Assembly: GCF_013389365.1 (NCBI RefSeq)
Contig: NZ_JACADJ010000007.1
Location: 1 to 64,000 of the forward strand
Reading direction: 5' to 3'
Length of the DNA stretch: 64,000 bases
Source of the DNA: Desulfobacter latus
GTDB taxonomy: Bacteria; Desulfobacterota; Desulfobacteria; Desulfobacterales; Desulfobacteraceae
Under the pieces are notes generated by a model. The model was given only the letters and a program-made list of their open reading frames with translations, was not told the DNA's origin and ran no database searches. The position numbers and the translations under genes are program-made. Positions 27,170 to 35,480 of this stretch are shown here, one piece after another. Positions within the stretch are counted from its first letter, which is position 1. Each line of letters starts with the position of its first letter.

Positions 27170-28285
27170 ATGAATGTGGATGGAAAACAGATGCGGCCCA
27201 TCTGGTTTGATAATGAGTCAAAAATCGTCAAGGTCATAGACCAGAGACGCCTGCCCCATGAACTGATTGTTCAAGACTTGACAAACAATAATCTGGTTAT
27301 TCATGCCATCAAGGAGATGTATGTCAGAGGCGCCCCGTTGATCGGTGCCACCGGGGCGCTGGGGGTCTATGTCATTCTGGTGCAGAAGGATAACCAGGGC
27401 GCGGACGATGCATGGTTTAAGCGTGAGTGCGCACGCCTTCGTGATGCCCGGCCCACCGCCACCAATCTGGCCTGGGGTGTGGACCGGGTCATGGAAAAAG
27501 CCCTCAGCGCATCCGGGTATGAAGCCCGGGTGGCGGCTGCCTTGACGGAAGCCTTGGAAATTGTGGAAGAAGAGGCAGTGAACTGCCGGAAAATCGGTGA
27601 ATTCGGCCTGTCCATCATCAAAGAGATTGCTGAAAAGAAAAACGGTGAGCCCGTAAACATCTTGACCCACTGCAATGCCGGGTGGCTTGCCTGTATCGAG
27701 TACGGCACGGCCACAGCACCCATGTATACCGCTTTTGATGCAGGCATTGATATTCATGTCTGGGTGGATGAAACACGGCCTTTGAACCAGGGATCGCGTC
27801 TTACTGCCTGGGAGCTTGGCAAACATGGCATCCCGCATACCGTGATCACGGATAACGCCGGGGGACATCTTATGCAGCATGGCATGGTGGATCTGGTGAT
27901 TGTCGGCACCGACCGCACCACCCGGGCTGGCGATGTGGCCAACAAAATCGGTACCTATCTTAAGGCCCTGGCTGCCCGGGACAACAATGTACCTTTTTAT
28001 GTGGCGCTTCCCTCATCCACCTTTGACTGGACCATCACCGATGGTGTTAAGGATATTCCCATTGAAGAGCGGGACCCGGACGAGATTAAATATGTGCAAG
28101 GGGTTGCCGATGGAAAAATTTCATCGGTTCTGGTGCCCCCGGAAAACAGTCCGGCCGCCAACCACGCATTTGACGTGACCCCGGCCCGCCTTGTGACCGG
28201 ATTTATTACCGAACGCGGCATTTGCGGTGCCGGTGAAGAACAGATTATGGCATTGTTTCCTGATAAAAAAACTGATAAGAAATAA
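27170..28285 (+). CDS. mtnA: S-methyl-5-thioribose-1-phosphate isomerase
   Basis: Methionine-salvage enzyme that converts methylthioribose-1-phosphate to the ribulose form. VRGAPLIGATGALG, the catalytic Cys in LTHCNAGWLA and the catalytic Asp in IVGTDRTTRAGDVANKIGTY match the family (related to eIF2B). The 371 residues are typical. No other mtn genes are nearby; in anaerobes MtnA often works in alternative salvage or 5'-deoxyadenosine disposal routes, which would suit the radical-SAM gene downstream, but this is inference. It begins a run of close-set genes (2 bases to the next). No SAM riboswitch was seen upstream. Confidence 0.92.
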   Translation: MNVDGKQMRPIWFDNESKIVKVIDQRRLPHELIVQDLTNNNLVIHAIKEMYVRGAPLIGATGALGVYVILVQKDNQGADDAWFKRECARLRDARPTATNLAWGVDRVMEKALSASGYEARVAAALTEALEIVEEEAVNCRKIGEFGLSIIKEIAEKKNGEPVNILTHCNAGWLACIEYGTATAPMYTAFDAGIDIHVWVDETRPLNQGSRLTAWELGKHGIPHTVITDNAGGHLMQHGMVDLVIVGTDRTTRAGDVANKIGTYLKALAARDNNVPFYVALPSSTFDWTITDGVKDIPIEERDPDEIKYVQGVADGKISSVLVPPENSPAANHAFDVTPARLVTGFITERGICGAGEEQIMALFPDKKTDKK

Positions 28286-28287
28286 TT

Positions 28288-28767
28288 ATGACAACATCCC
28301 TCACAGAGCTGGAAAAAAAAGTAATTTCATTGCTGCAGACCGATATCCCGGTCTGCAAGCGCCCCTATCTTGTCATGGCAGAACAGATCGGCATTTCAGA
28401 GGACAAGTTTCTTGACGTACTGTCCGGTCTCCATGACAGAAATATGATCAGGCGCTTTGGTGCCACACTCAAACATCAGAAATCAGGGTTCAAGGCCAAT
28501 GCCATGGTGGCCTGGAAAGTGCCTGAAGATCGGGTGGAAGCGGTGGGCAATATTATGGCATCCTTCCGTGAAATTACCCATTGCTACCGCAGAAATCCTG
28601 CGCCTGGGTGGGATAAAAATCTATACACCATGGTTCACGGGACCTCCGAAGACGAATGCTTTGCCATTGCTGCAAAACTTTCCGAGGCCACAGGTGAAAA
28701 AGATTATACCCTGCTGTTTTCCCGCCGGGAGCTGAAAAAAACGTCCATGCAATACTTTGAAAACTGA
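28288..28767 (+). CDS. ahbB: Lrp/AsnC-like siroheme decarboxylase subunit (AhbB-like)
   Basis: Small (159-residue) protein of the Lrp/AsnC-related family that includes AhbA/AhbB and NirDLGH. An N-terminal helix-turn-helix-like part (residues 1-60) is followed by RRFGATLKHQKSGFKANAMVAW and ITHCYRRNPAPGWDKNLYTMVHG, motifs of the siroheme decarboxylases used in the alternative heme pathway of sulfate reducers. AhbB normally acts with AhbA, which is not here. A role as an Lrp regulator is less likely given these motifs. It overlaps the following radical-SAM gene by 11 bases. Confidence 0.75.
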   Translation: MTTSLTELEKKVISLLQTDIPVCKRPYLVMAEQIGISEDKFLDVLSGLHDRNMIRRFGATLKHQKSGFKANAMVAWKVPEDRVEAVGNIMASFREITHCYRRNPAPGWDKNLYTMVHGTSEDECFAIAAKLSEATGEKDYTLLFSRRELKKTSMQYFEN

Positions 28768-30103
28768 TCCGCCTCACATTCTTTGCGTCAACCCCTGGGT
28801 CCACGATTTTGCCGCTTTTGATTTCTGGGCCCGGCCACTGGGGCTTTTAACCATTGCCGCCATCCTCCGCCAAAATCGTGTGCGGGTCTCCTTTCTGGAT
28901 TGCATGAATCGGTTTCATCCCCGGAAAACAAATCGTGTCAAGGTGTATTGGGACGGCAGAGGCCCGTTTGACAAAACCCCGATTCCTTTACCCCAGGTGC
29001 TTGACCCCCATCTGGGGCATATCCGTAAACAATTTACCCGGTACGGGGCTTTAAAAGCGTGGATTGAACAGGATCTGCCGGCAATGGATCGGCCTGACCT
29101 GATTCTGGTCACCTCGCTCATGACCTATTGGGCCACGGGTGTGGCTGAAACCATTGCCCTGCTTAAAAAGCGTTTTCCCGGTGTGCCCGTGGTGCTGGGG
29201 GGTATTTACGCAACGCTTTGTGAGACCCATGCCCGGAAATATTCCGGGGCGGACCATGTGGTCACCGGTCCGGCCGAACCGGTTCTTGCAGACCTGGTGG
29301 AAACATACACCGGATTTAGCCTGACGCACATACCGGACCCGGCAGATCTTGACACCACGCCTTTTGCCGCCCTGGATCTCCAGGGCATCATGGCCTATGC
29401 CCCGATTCTTACCTCCCGGGGGTGTCCCTTTTCCTGCGAATACTGCGCGTCTTCCTTTCTTGAACCGCGATTTCGGCGGCGCTCTCCTGAAAACGTCTTT
29501 CAGGAGATTTGTCACTGGCACAATAATTTTCAGGTGAAAAATTTTGCCTTTTACGATGATGCGCTTCTGATACAGCCTGAAAAATACGCGTTTCCCCTGC
29601 TTGAGCGTATTATTGATGAAAAAATGGACCTCTTTTTTCATACCCCCAATGCCGTACACATCAAAGAGATCTCGGCAAAAGCAGCCGATCTGATGTTCAA
29701 GGCGGATTTTAAAACCATCCGTCTGGGGCTTGAAACCGCGGATTTTTCAAGCCATCGCCACGATATTAAGGTTAAACGGGATGAATTTCTTATGGCCGTG
29801 GACCACCTGCGCACAGCAGGATTTGCAAAGGATCAGCTGGGCGCCTATCTTCTATGCGGGCTGCCCGGCCAGAACCTTGATGAGGTGGAAGGGTCCATCA
29901 CCCTGGTGAAACGTCTGGGGCTCACCCCGGTTCCGGCCTATTACACCCCCATTCCCCATACCCCCATGTGGGCGGATGCGGTCAAACATGCCCGTTTTGA
30001 TATCACGGCCCATCCGGCACTGACCAACAACAGCCTGTTCCCCTGTGTGCGTTCGCAAAAGGATCTGGCGCGCATTTCTCAATTGAAAAAAATGGTGAAA
30101 TAA
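28757..30103 (+). CDS. B12-binding domain radical SAM protein
   Basis: Radical SAM enzyme (448 residues). Residues 1-180 form a cobalamin-binding-like domain (ILCVNPWVHDFAAFDFW, VVLGGIYATLCETHAR). The radical SAM core follows, with the 4Fe-4S motif SRGCPFSCEYCASS (about residues 215-230). Members of this class do methylations or other hard chemistry; the substrate is unknown. It is translationally coupled to the ahbB-like gene, so a tetrapyrrole-related role is conceivable. It is not AhbC or AhbD by its domain layout as far as can be judged. Confidence 0.82.
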   Translation: MKTDPPHILCVNPWVHDFAAFDFWARPLGLLTIAAILRQNRVRVSFLDCMNRFHPRKTNRVKVYWDGRGPFDKTPIPLPQVLDPHLGHIRKQFTRYGALKAWIEQDLPAMDRPDLILVTSLMTYWATGVAETIALLKKRFPGVPVVLGGIYATLCETHARKYSGADHVVTGPAEPVLADLVETYTGFSLTHIPDPADLDTTPFAALDLQGIMAYAPILTSRGCPFSCEYCASSFLEPRFRRRSPENVFQEICHWHNNFQVKNFAFYDDALLIQPEKYAFPLLERIIDEKMDLFFHTPNAVHIKEISAKAADLMFKADFKTIRLGLETADFSSHRHDIKVKRDEFLMAVDHLRTAGFAKDQLGAYLLCGLPGQNLDEVEGSITLVKRLGLTPVPAYYTPIPHTPMWADAVKHARFDITAHPALTNNSLFPCVRSQKDLARISQLKKMVK

Positions 30104-30117
30104 CGTATTTCTATCAC

Positions 30118-30564
30118 ATGATAGTATTTGATCTGGAATGCATTAACGGCCATGTGTTTGAAGGCTGGTTTGATGACCGGGAGGACCTTGACCGGCAGCA
30201 GGCCCAGGGCCTTCTGCAATGTCCGGTGTGCGACAGTTTTTCCGTAAGCCCCAAGCTGTCTGCCGTGGCCATACGAAAATCTGCGTCCCCGGCCCCTGCC
30301 GGTTCAGGCCGGGAGATGGCTACCCAGGCGCAAATGGAGGTCATGGCCGAGCTTGCCGAAAAAATGAGCCGGTACGTTGAAAACAATTACGAGGATGTCG
30401 GCGCATCCTTTGCCAAAGAAGCGTTGGAAATGCATTACGGGGCCAAGGCGTTTAAGCAAATCCGGGGAACCACAACCAAGGAAGAGGAAAAGGCCCTGGA
30501 AAAAGAGGGCGTGCCGGTCATGAAGATGCCAATTTTTAGTAAAGACGACGAAGATCTTAACTAA
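30118..30564 (+). CDS. DUF1178 family protein
   Basis: 148-residue protein of the DUF1178 family. It opens MIVFDLECINGHVFEGWF with a CPVC pair (LLQCPVCDS), a likely small zinc ribbon, then a helical part with NYEDVGASFAKEALEMHYG. The function of the family is unknown. It sits 14 bases after the radical-SAM gene and probably ends that operon. Confidence 0.82.
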   Translation: MIVFDLECINGHVFEGWFDDREDLDRQQAQGLLQCPVCDSFSVSPKLSAVAIRKSASPAPAGSGREMATQAQMEVMAELAEKMSRYVENNYEDVGASFAKEALEMHYGAKAFKQIRGTTTKEEEKALEKEGVPVMKMPIFSKDDEDLN

Positions 30565-30578
30565 TTTGCCGTTTTTAT

Positions 30579-30601
30579 GAAATGCAATACATTTGCATTT
30601 G
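30579..30601 (+). promoter_or_regulatory. Putative Zur operator before znuA
   Basis: Perfect inverted repeat AAATGCAA-N5-TTGCATTT (30580-30600) within a 23-base window that begins GAAATG and ends CATTTG. This matches the outer half-sites of the Zur/Fur-type box (GAAATG...CATTTC in E. coli Zur sites). It is about 60 bases before the znuA ribosome site, so zinc-dependent repression of znuACB is likely. Confidence 0.6.
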
Positions 30602-30661
30602 TAAGTTATTCATTATTCTGCCCGATATAACGACAGAAAACCTATGTGAAAGGAGTCTGTC

Positions 30662-31591
30662 ATGAAAAGATTTCTTAAATTTTTTACATTTATTTCAATG
30701 ATCACCATGTTCAACGGACCGGTTTGGGCTGAAACACCGCTTCCCGTATTTGTCAGCATCGTGCCCCAGCAATATTTTGTGCAGCAAATCGGCAAAGGTA
30801 AGGTGGATGTTTCCGTGATGGTTCAACCGGGGGCAAACCCGGCCACATATGAACCCAAACCGGGACAGATGGTAAAATTATCCAAAACCCGTCTCTATTT
30901 TTCCATTGGTGTGCCCTTTGAAACGTTCTGGTTGGATAAAATCGCATCCGCAAATCCGGACATGACCATTGTCCACACGGACAAAGGCATAGAAAAACAG
31001 CCCATGGGCGCCCACCATCACGACGATGAAGACCAGGCAGGTTACCATGATGATACGGCCCGGGCAGAAGCGGATCATGGCCACGAGGATGATCATGGCC
31101 ATGCCGGGCTGGACCCCCATATCTGGCTCTCCCCCAGGCTGGTCAAGATCCAGGCCGGCCACATCCTTGATGCCCTTGCCGCCGCAGATTCTGAAAACAA
31201 GGACTTCTACACGGCCAATTATCATGCCTTTATCAAGAAAATTGATGCCCTTGACCAGGATCTGACCCGGATGTTAAAGGACAATGCCGGCATGCAGTTT
31301 ATGGTTTTTCATCCGGCATGGGGGTATTTTGCCCGGGATTACCACCTGAAAATGATCCCCATTGAAATAGAAGGTAAGGATCCCAAACCGGCCAGATTGC
31401 AGGCACTGATCGAGCATGCCGGAAACAAAGGCATCAATGTGATTTTTGTCCAGCCCCAGTTTTCAAGCCAAAGTGCGGAACTTGTGGCCAAGGAGATTAA
31501 TGGCCGGGTCATGCGGGCCAATCCCCTGGCCCTGAACTGGCTGGATAATATGAAAAAAATAGCTGAACAATTCAAGGAGGTCCTGAAATAA
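30662..31591 (+). CDS. znuA: Zinc/metal ABC transporter substrate-binding protein
   Basis: Periplasmic cluster A-I metal-binding protein with a signal peptide (residues 1-24, cleavage near VWAETP). A His/Asp-rich loop (about residues 118-153, with HHHDDED and HGHEDDHGH) is typical of zinc importers. Metal ligands are seen in GLDPHIWLSP and VFHPAWGY. The first ligand His of most family members (PHxYEP) is Ala here (PGANPATYEPKPGQ), a feature of one subgroup. AAAGGAG precedes ATG. It starts the znuA-znuC-znuB operon behind a Zur-like box. Confidence 0.9.
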   Translation: MKRFLKFFTFISMITMFNGPVWAETPLPVFVSIVPQQYFVQQIGKGKVDVSVMVQPGANPATYEPKPGQMVKLSKTRLYFSIGVPFETFWLDKIASANPDMTIVHTDKGIEKQPMGAHHHDDEDQAGYHDDTARAEADHGHEDDHGHAGLDPHIWLSPRLVKIQAGHILDALAAADSENKDFYTANYHAFIKKIDALDQDLTRMLKDNAGMQFMVFHPAWGYFARDYHLKMIPIEIEGKDPKPARLQALIEHAGNKGINVIFVQPQFSSQSAELVAKEINGRVMRANPLALNWLDNMKKIAEQFKEVLK

Positions 31592-31611
31592 TCGAGACTT
31601 TAGAAAAAGCT

Positions 31612-32403
31612 TTGGTCACGGTTGAACATGTGGATTTTTCCTACAATGGAGAGGCGCTTGTTCTTTCCGACATCAACCTGACCATCCGGGAACATGATTT
31701 TATGGCGGTTATCGGCCCCAACGGCGGGGGGAAATCCACCCTGATCCGGCTGATCCTGGGGCTTCTTAAGCCTGATAAAGGTCAAATCCGGGTGTTGGGT
31801 GAGCCTCCGGGCAAGCTGACCCAGGCCCTGGGATATGTGCCCCAGAACGTCCATATCAATGACCATTTTCCCATTACCGCCCTGGATGTGGTACTCATGG
31901 GCTGTCTGGGTACGGGACGGCATTTCGGGCGGTCCGGACTGCCTCGAAAAGCGTGTGAAAAAAAGGGATTGGCCACCCTGGAGCGCCTGGGCATGGCCAA
32001 ACATGCCCGCAAAAAGATCGGGGAACTTTCCGGGGGACAGCGCCAGCGGGTGTTTATTGCCCGGGCGCTGATGACCCGGCCGCGCCTGTTGCTTCTGGAC
32101 GAACCCACGGCCGGTATTGACTCCGGGGGCCGGAGGGATTTTTTAAACCTGCTTGAAACCCTGAATAAGGATGTGGCCATTGTGGTGGTCACCCATGACC
32201 TGTTTGCCGTGTCCGGTTATGTCAAATCCGTGGCCTGTGTGAACCATCGGCTGCATTACCACTCCCAGGAAGAGATTCAAGGGCAGTCGCTTGAAACCAT
32301 GTATGACTGCTCGGTGGAAGACGTGTGCCGGGTCCAGGTGCTGGCCCAGGGACTTCCCGGGGCCGGGCTGAAAAGAAGCGGAGATGCCGATGGAAATCCT
32401 TAA
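31612..32403 (+). CDS. znuC: Zinc ABC transporter ATP-binding protein
   Basis: ATPase of the zinc importer: Walker A GPNGGGKST (about residues 33-41), signature LSGGQRQRVFIARAL, Walker B LLLLDEPTAG. The start is doubtful. TTG at 31612 gives 263 residues but has no obvious ribosome site. A strong GGAGG (31576-31580) sits 7 bases before an in-frame ATA (31588) followed by ATC, which would add eight residues and overlap the znuA stop. A rare non-ATG start is therefore possible. It overlaps znuB by 20 bases. Confidence 0.9.
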   Translation: MVTVEHVDFSYNGEALVLSDINLTIREHDFMAVIGPNGGGKSTLIRLILGLLKPDKGQIRVLGEPPGKLTQALGYVPQNVHINDHFPITALDVVLMGCLGTGRHFGRSGLPRKACEKKGLATLERLGMAKHARKKIGELSGGQRQRVFIARALMTRPRLLLLDEPTAGIDSGGRRDFLNLLETLNKDVAIVVVTHDLFAVSGYVKSVACVNHRLHYHSQEEIQGQSLETMYDCSVEDVCRVQVLAQGLPGAGLKRSGDADGNP

Positions 32404-33226
32404 CTACGAATTCATGCGCCATGCTTTGGCCGCAGGACTGCTGACCAGCATCATTTGCGGCATCATGGGCACCCTGGTGGTGGTGAACCGTATCGTATTT
32501 TTATCCGGCGGCATTGCCCATGCCGCCTATGGCGGGATCGGCATGGCATTTTATTTTAACTGGCCGGTGATCCCTTCCACCATGGGGTTTTCCCTGGTCG
32601 CTTCCCTGGTCATGGCGGCCGTCACCCTGAACAACCGGCAACGGGCCGACACGGTTATTGGTGTGATCTGGGCCGTGGGCATGGCATTCGGTATAATTCT
32701 GGTGGACCTGACCCCGGGGTATAATGTGGACCTGATGAGTTATCTTTTCGGCAGTATTCTCACCGTACCCGGGTCAGACCTGATCATTATGGGTGTCATC
32801 GGCACCCTGATTCTGTTTCTGGTTGTGTTTTTTTATAATGAACTGATGGCCATTTCCTATGACGAGGAATTTTCAGGCTTGCGGGGACTTCCGGTACATG
32901 GCATCTACTTTTTCCTGATTGCCATGCTTGGACTTACCGTGGTCATGGTAATCCAGGTGGTGGGGCTGATCATGGTGATTGCGCTGCTCACCATTCCACC
33001 GTTTATGATGGAAAAATATGCCCGGTCCCTGGGCACCATGATGGCCGGTTCAAGCTTGCTGGGCGCCTGTTTTACCATGGCGGGCCTCTATCTGTCCTAC
33101 CGGTTTGACCTGACCTCGGGGGCTGCCATTATCATGGTGGCCGGCACGGTATTCCTGGTCACCCTGGGGGTTGAAAAAATATGGCGTTTTATCCCCGGAA
33201 CAGTTCACAGCATATCGGAGAACTGA
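32384..33226 (+). CDS. znuB: Zinc ABC transporter permease
   Basis: ABC-3 family membrane permease, 280 residues with about eight to nine hydrophobic segments. Typical features are an N-terminal MRHALAAGLLTSIICGIMGTL, RIVFLSGGIAHAAYGGIGMA and VIQVVGLIMVIALLTIPPF. Two close ATGs (32384 and 32390) could start it. It overlaps the end of znuC and is followed after 14 bases by the HTH regulator. Confidence 0.9.
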   Translation: MPMEILNYEFMRHALAAGLLTSIICGIMGTLVVVNRIVFLSGGIAHAAYGGIGMAFYFNWPVIPSTMGFSLVASLVMAAVTLNNRQRADTVIGVIWAVGMAFGIILVDLTPGYNVDLMSYLFGSILTVPGSDLIIMGVIGTLILFLVVFFYNELMAISYDEEFSGLRGLPVHGIYFFLIAMLGLTVVMVIQVVGLIMVIALLTIPPFMMEKYARSLGTMMAGSSLLGACFTMAGLYLSYRFDLTSGAAIIMVAGTVFLVTLGVEKIWRFIPGTVHSISEN

Positions 33227-33240
33227 AAAGGCATCACAAT

Positions 33241-34158
33241 ATGGACGAAATGCTTAGCACGCGACAGGTGGCAAAGTATCTGAATGTAAACGAGAAAATG
33301 GTCTATTCCCTGATCGCCGACAAGGGCCTGCCGGCGTCTAAAATAACGGGGAAATGGTTGTTTCCCCTTGATCTTGTCCGCCAATGGGTTGAAAACGGTA
33401 CCCGGAATTTTCCCGAACAGGCTAAGCTGCCCCCATATCATGGACTGGTTCTTATATCCGGCGCCAACGATCTGCTGCTGGATACCCTGGTCGCCACATT
33501 CAATTTGAAACACAGTGAGCACATGGCGCTGTTCGGTCTGGCCGGCAGCCTGGGCGGGCTCAAGGCCTTAAGAAAAAATCTGTGTCACATTGCCGGCTGC
33601 CGGTCGGCAGATGACGACAGCGATACCGCTTTCCCGTTCATGGACGAAGAGATTGCCCAGGCCCCGGCGGTTGTCAACCTGTGCCATAGAGAGCAGGGAC
33701 TGATCGTTCAAAAAAACAATCCCCTGGGGATCTCATCTGTAAAAGACTTGTCCCGAAAGGGGGTTGCCCTGGTCAATCGCCGTCTGGGTACCGGGGCCCG
33801 GCAGCTTCTGGACCGGGAGATAGAACGGTTTGGAATGGATAGTGATGCCATTAACGGATATGAGAACTGTGTATCCCGGCATATGGATGCAGGCCTGGCC
33901 ATACTTAATGGAAACGCCCATGCCGCACCCGGCATCAGAGCTGTGGCCAACCTTCTGGGATTGGATTTCATTGCCCTGTGCTGGGAGCGGTTTGATCTTT
34001 TTGTCAATAAAGAGAGCTTTTTTGAACAGGGCGTCCAATTGTTTCTGGCCATGCTCAAAGGTAAGGTGATTCAAAGAACCGCCGATGAACTGGGTGGATA
34101 CGACCTGTCCATGACCGGAAAAATGGTTTACCCTGAAACCGGTAACGATGATGGGTAA
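33241..34158 (+). CDS. Excisionase-type HTH regulator with periplasmic-binding-like domain
   Basis: 305 residues: an N-terminal MerR/excisionase-type helix-turn-helix (MLSTRQVAKYLNVNEKMVYSLIADKGL, residues 4-30, then KITGKWLFP), and a C-terminal PBP_like domain (about 75-300) related to molybdate/tungstate-type binding proteins. ATG at 33241 has AAAAGG upstream; the frame is open further upstream only inside znuB. It follows the znu operon by 14 bases and may be co-transcribed. Relatives usually respond to oxyanions or small metabolites, so a direct role in zinc control is not implied. Confidence 0.82.
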   Translation: MDEMLSTRQVAKYLNVNEKMVYSLIADKGLPASKITGKWLFPLDLVRQWVENGTRNFPEQAKLPPYHGLVLISGANDLLLDTLVATFNLKHSEHMALFGLAGSLGGLKALRKNLCHIAGCRSADDDSDTAFPFMDEEIAQAPAVVNLCHREQGLIVQKNNPLGISSVKDLSRKGVALVNRRLGTGARQLLDREIERFGMDSDAINGYENCVSRHMDAGLAILNGNAHAAPGIRAVANLLGLDFIALCWERFDLFVNKESFFEQGVQLFLAMLKGKVIQRTADELGGYDLSMTGKMVYPETGNDDG

Positions 34159-34164
34159 ATTGTA

Positions 34165-34218
34165 AGAAACTAGAGACAAGATACAAGAAACAAGGGGTGA
34201 CGCGCCTGCGGCGCCCAT
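34165..34218 (+). repeat. Heptamer-hairpin repeat, subfamily 2 (copy R4)
   Basis: After GAAACT come three heptamers of the form AGANACA (AGAGACA, AGATACA, AGAAACA), then a spacer and a perfect GC hairpin GCGCC-TGC-GGCGC (34202-34214), ending CCAT. Copy R5 at 54935-54992, on the opposite strand, has the same order and sequence. It begins 7 bases after the stop codon of the regulator gene. Confidence 0.7.
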
Positions 34219-34278
34219 ATAAGGGATAAAGCGATGTCGGAATTCAACTGGGGTTGGATTTTAATGATTTTTCTGGTC

Positions 34279-34482
34279 AGGTTATAAAATCTAATTAAAT
34301 AGTAATCAAAAGTATTTAATTTACGATTCAATTAGAGTTTTTTATTAAAATGTAAACACCTTAAGTGGCTGAAACCCGCAGCCTCTATTCCTTATCTTTG
34401 TAAGTTTAAAGATTCAGGAACTTCTTTTAACTACTTGAACTTCTCTTGTCCCGTATGTCGGACATAAGTTCTGCTTATAGCT
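34279..34482 (-). pseudogene. tnpB remnant keeping right end and omega-RNA region
   Basis: Read on the minus strand, this matches the first tnpB in two blocks: AELMSDIRDKRSS (34435-34479; AELMSNIGDKGSS in the first copy) and the C-terminal IRNRGCGFQPLKVFTF plus the non-coding right end down to the same terminal TAACCT (34279). About 410 bases, including two of the three RuvC motifs, are deleted between them, and the frame is broken. The host flank begins at 34278, so a guide would start GACCAGAAAAATC. It could still give an orphan omega-RNA usable by an intact TnpB. Confidence 0.8.
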
Positions 34483-34613
34483 TAAGGTTTTACACACTCA
34501 GCTTTTTGAGTGCAACCGCCAACACCTTTTCAAAGAGCTGAATAATATGTTAGCACTTATATCGTACATTCAGCACCCCTTTCGATCACTCTTTGATAAT
34601 TTTTCAGTATCCG

Positions 34614-35396
34614 TTACGGTGAGATAAAGCATTCTGGTTTTATATCCAAAGCCTTAAGATACTGAAGTTGAACTTTGGTGAGAGGTTTTGCCAATTTCCG
34701 CTTTTTACCACTAGTGATGACTAAAATGCTGAGAAATTTTGTGGTCATCATGAAAGAGGTAGGATTTTTCGTTAGCTGTTTTTTCCATCCTGGTAGAGGC
34801 GTATCGGTTTCTTTCACGTATAGCTTTAAATCTCTTTCTACCAAGCGCCAAAGAAGGAGGGCAAGAAGAAGAATCAGCCCCAAAGCTTCTATACGCTCCG
34901 GCTTTTTCAAGAATATGGCATTAACGATAGCGGGATCCTTAAGAAATCCAAAATTTTTTTCAATCCCATCTTGCTCTTTGTATAGTCGTAGCAAGTCTTC
35001 TCCCGTCCAGTTTTGATCTTTATTCTGGGTTGGGACATTGGTAATGAGAACAAAGCAACCGGCTTCTAATCTAAGTTTTTCTATTTTTTCAGCAGCCTCT
35101 TCAATATTTACACCTAACTTATATTCAATAGACTTAGGTTGTTTGATTTCTCCTTTTTTAGGACGACCTCTACCGTATCGGGGAACTTCGGTAATATCCA
35201 CATTTATGTTATGAAGGCTTTTCTCTGCCGATTTGGCTAATTCACTGGCCGCCACTTCGGCATCAGGAAGGCATTTGAAGGGCTGATGATTTATCTCTTT
35301 GATTTTTTTTTCAAGTTCAGCTTTGCTGTTTTTTATCATGCCGTCAATACGTTTTTGCCGTCTTTTATCATAAGCGCTGGAATGAAAATTATATAG
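34614..35396 (-). pseudogene. IS1634-family transposase, C-terminal fragment
   Basis: The C-terminal third of an IS4/IS1634-type DDE transposase. The frame is open from about 35396 (a TAG lies just before) and reads SSAYDKRRQKRIDGMIKNSKAELEKK; a product from the ATG at 35337-35339 would be 241 residues. The catalytic Glu region is in YKEQDGIEKNFGFLKDPAIV, and the N-terminal part with the two Asp residues is lost, so it cannot be active. It is AT-rich. No terminal inverted repeats could be paired. It sits beside the tnpB remnant, marking a repeatedly hit site. Confidence 0.8.
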
Positions 35397-35480
35397 TAAC
35401 TATTCAAATATTATTTTATAAGTAATAGGATTTATTACTTTTAAATCGACTATATGTATATAATTTTATACACTACGTCC

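Noticed and set aside
28288-28767. Lrp/AsnC transcription regulator
   Set aside because: The overall fold fits, but the THCYRR and NLYTMVHG motifs point to the siroheme decarboxylase (Ahb/Nir) branch.
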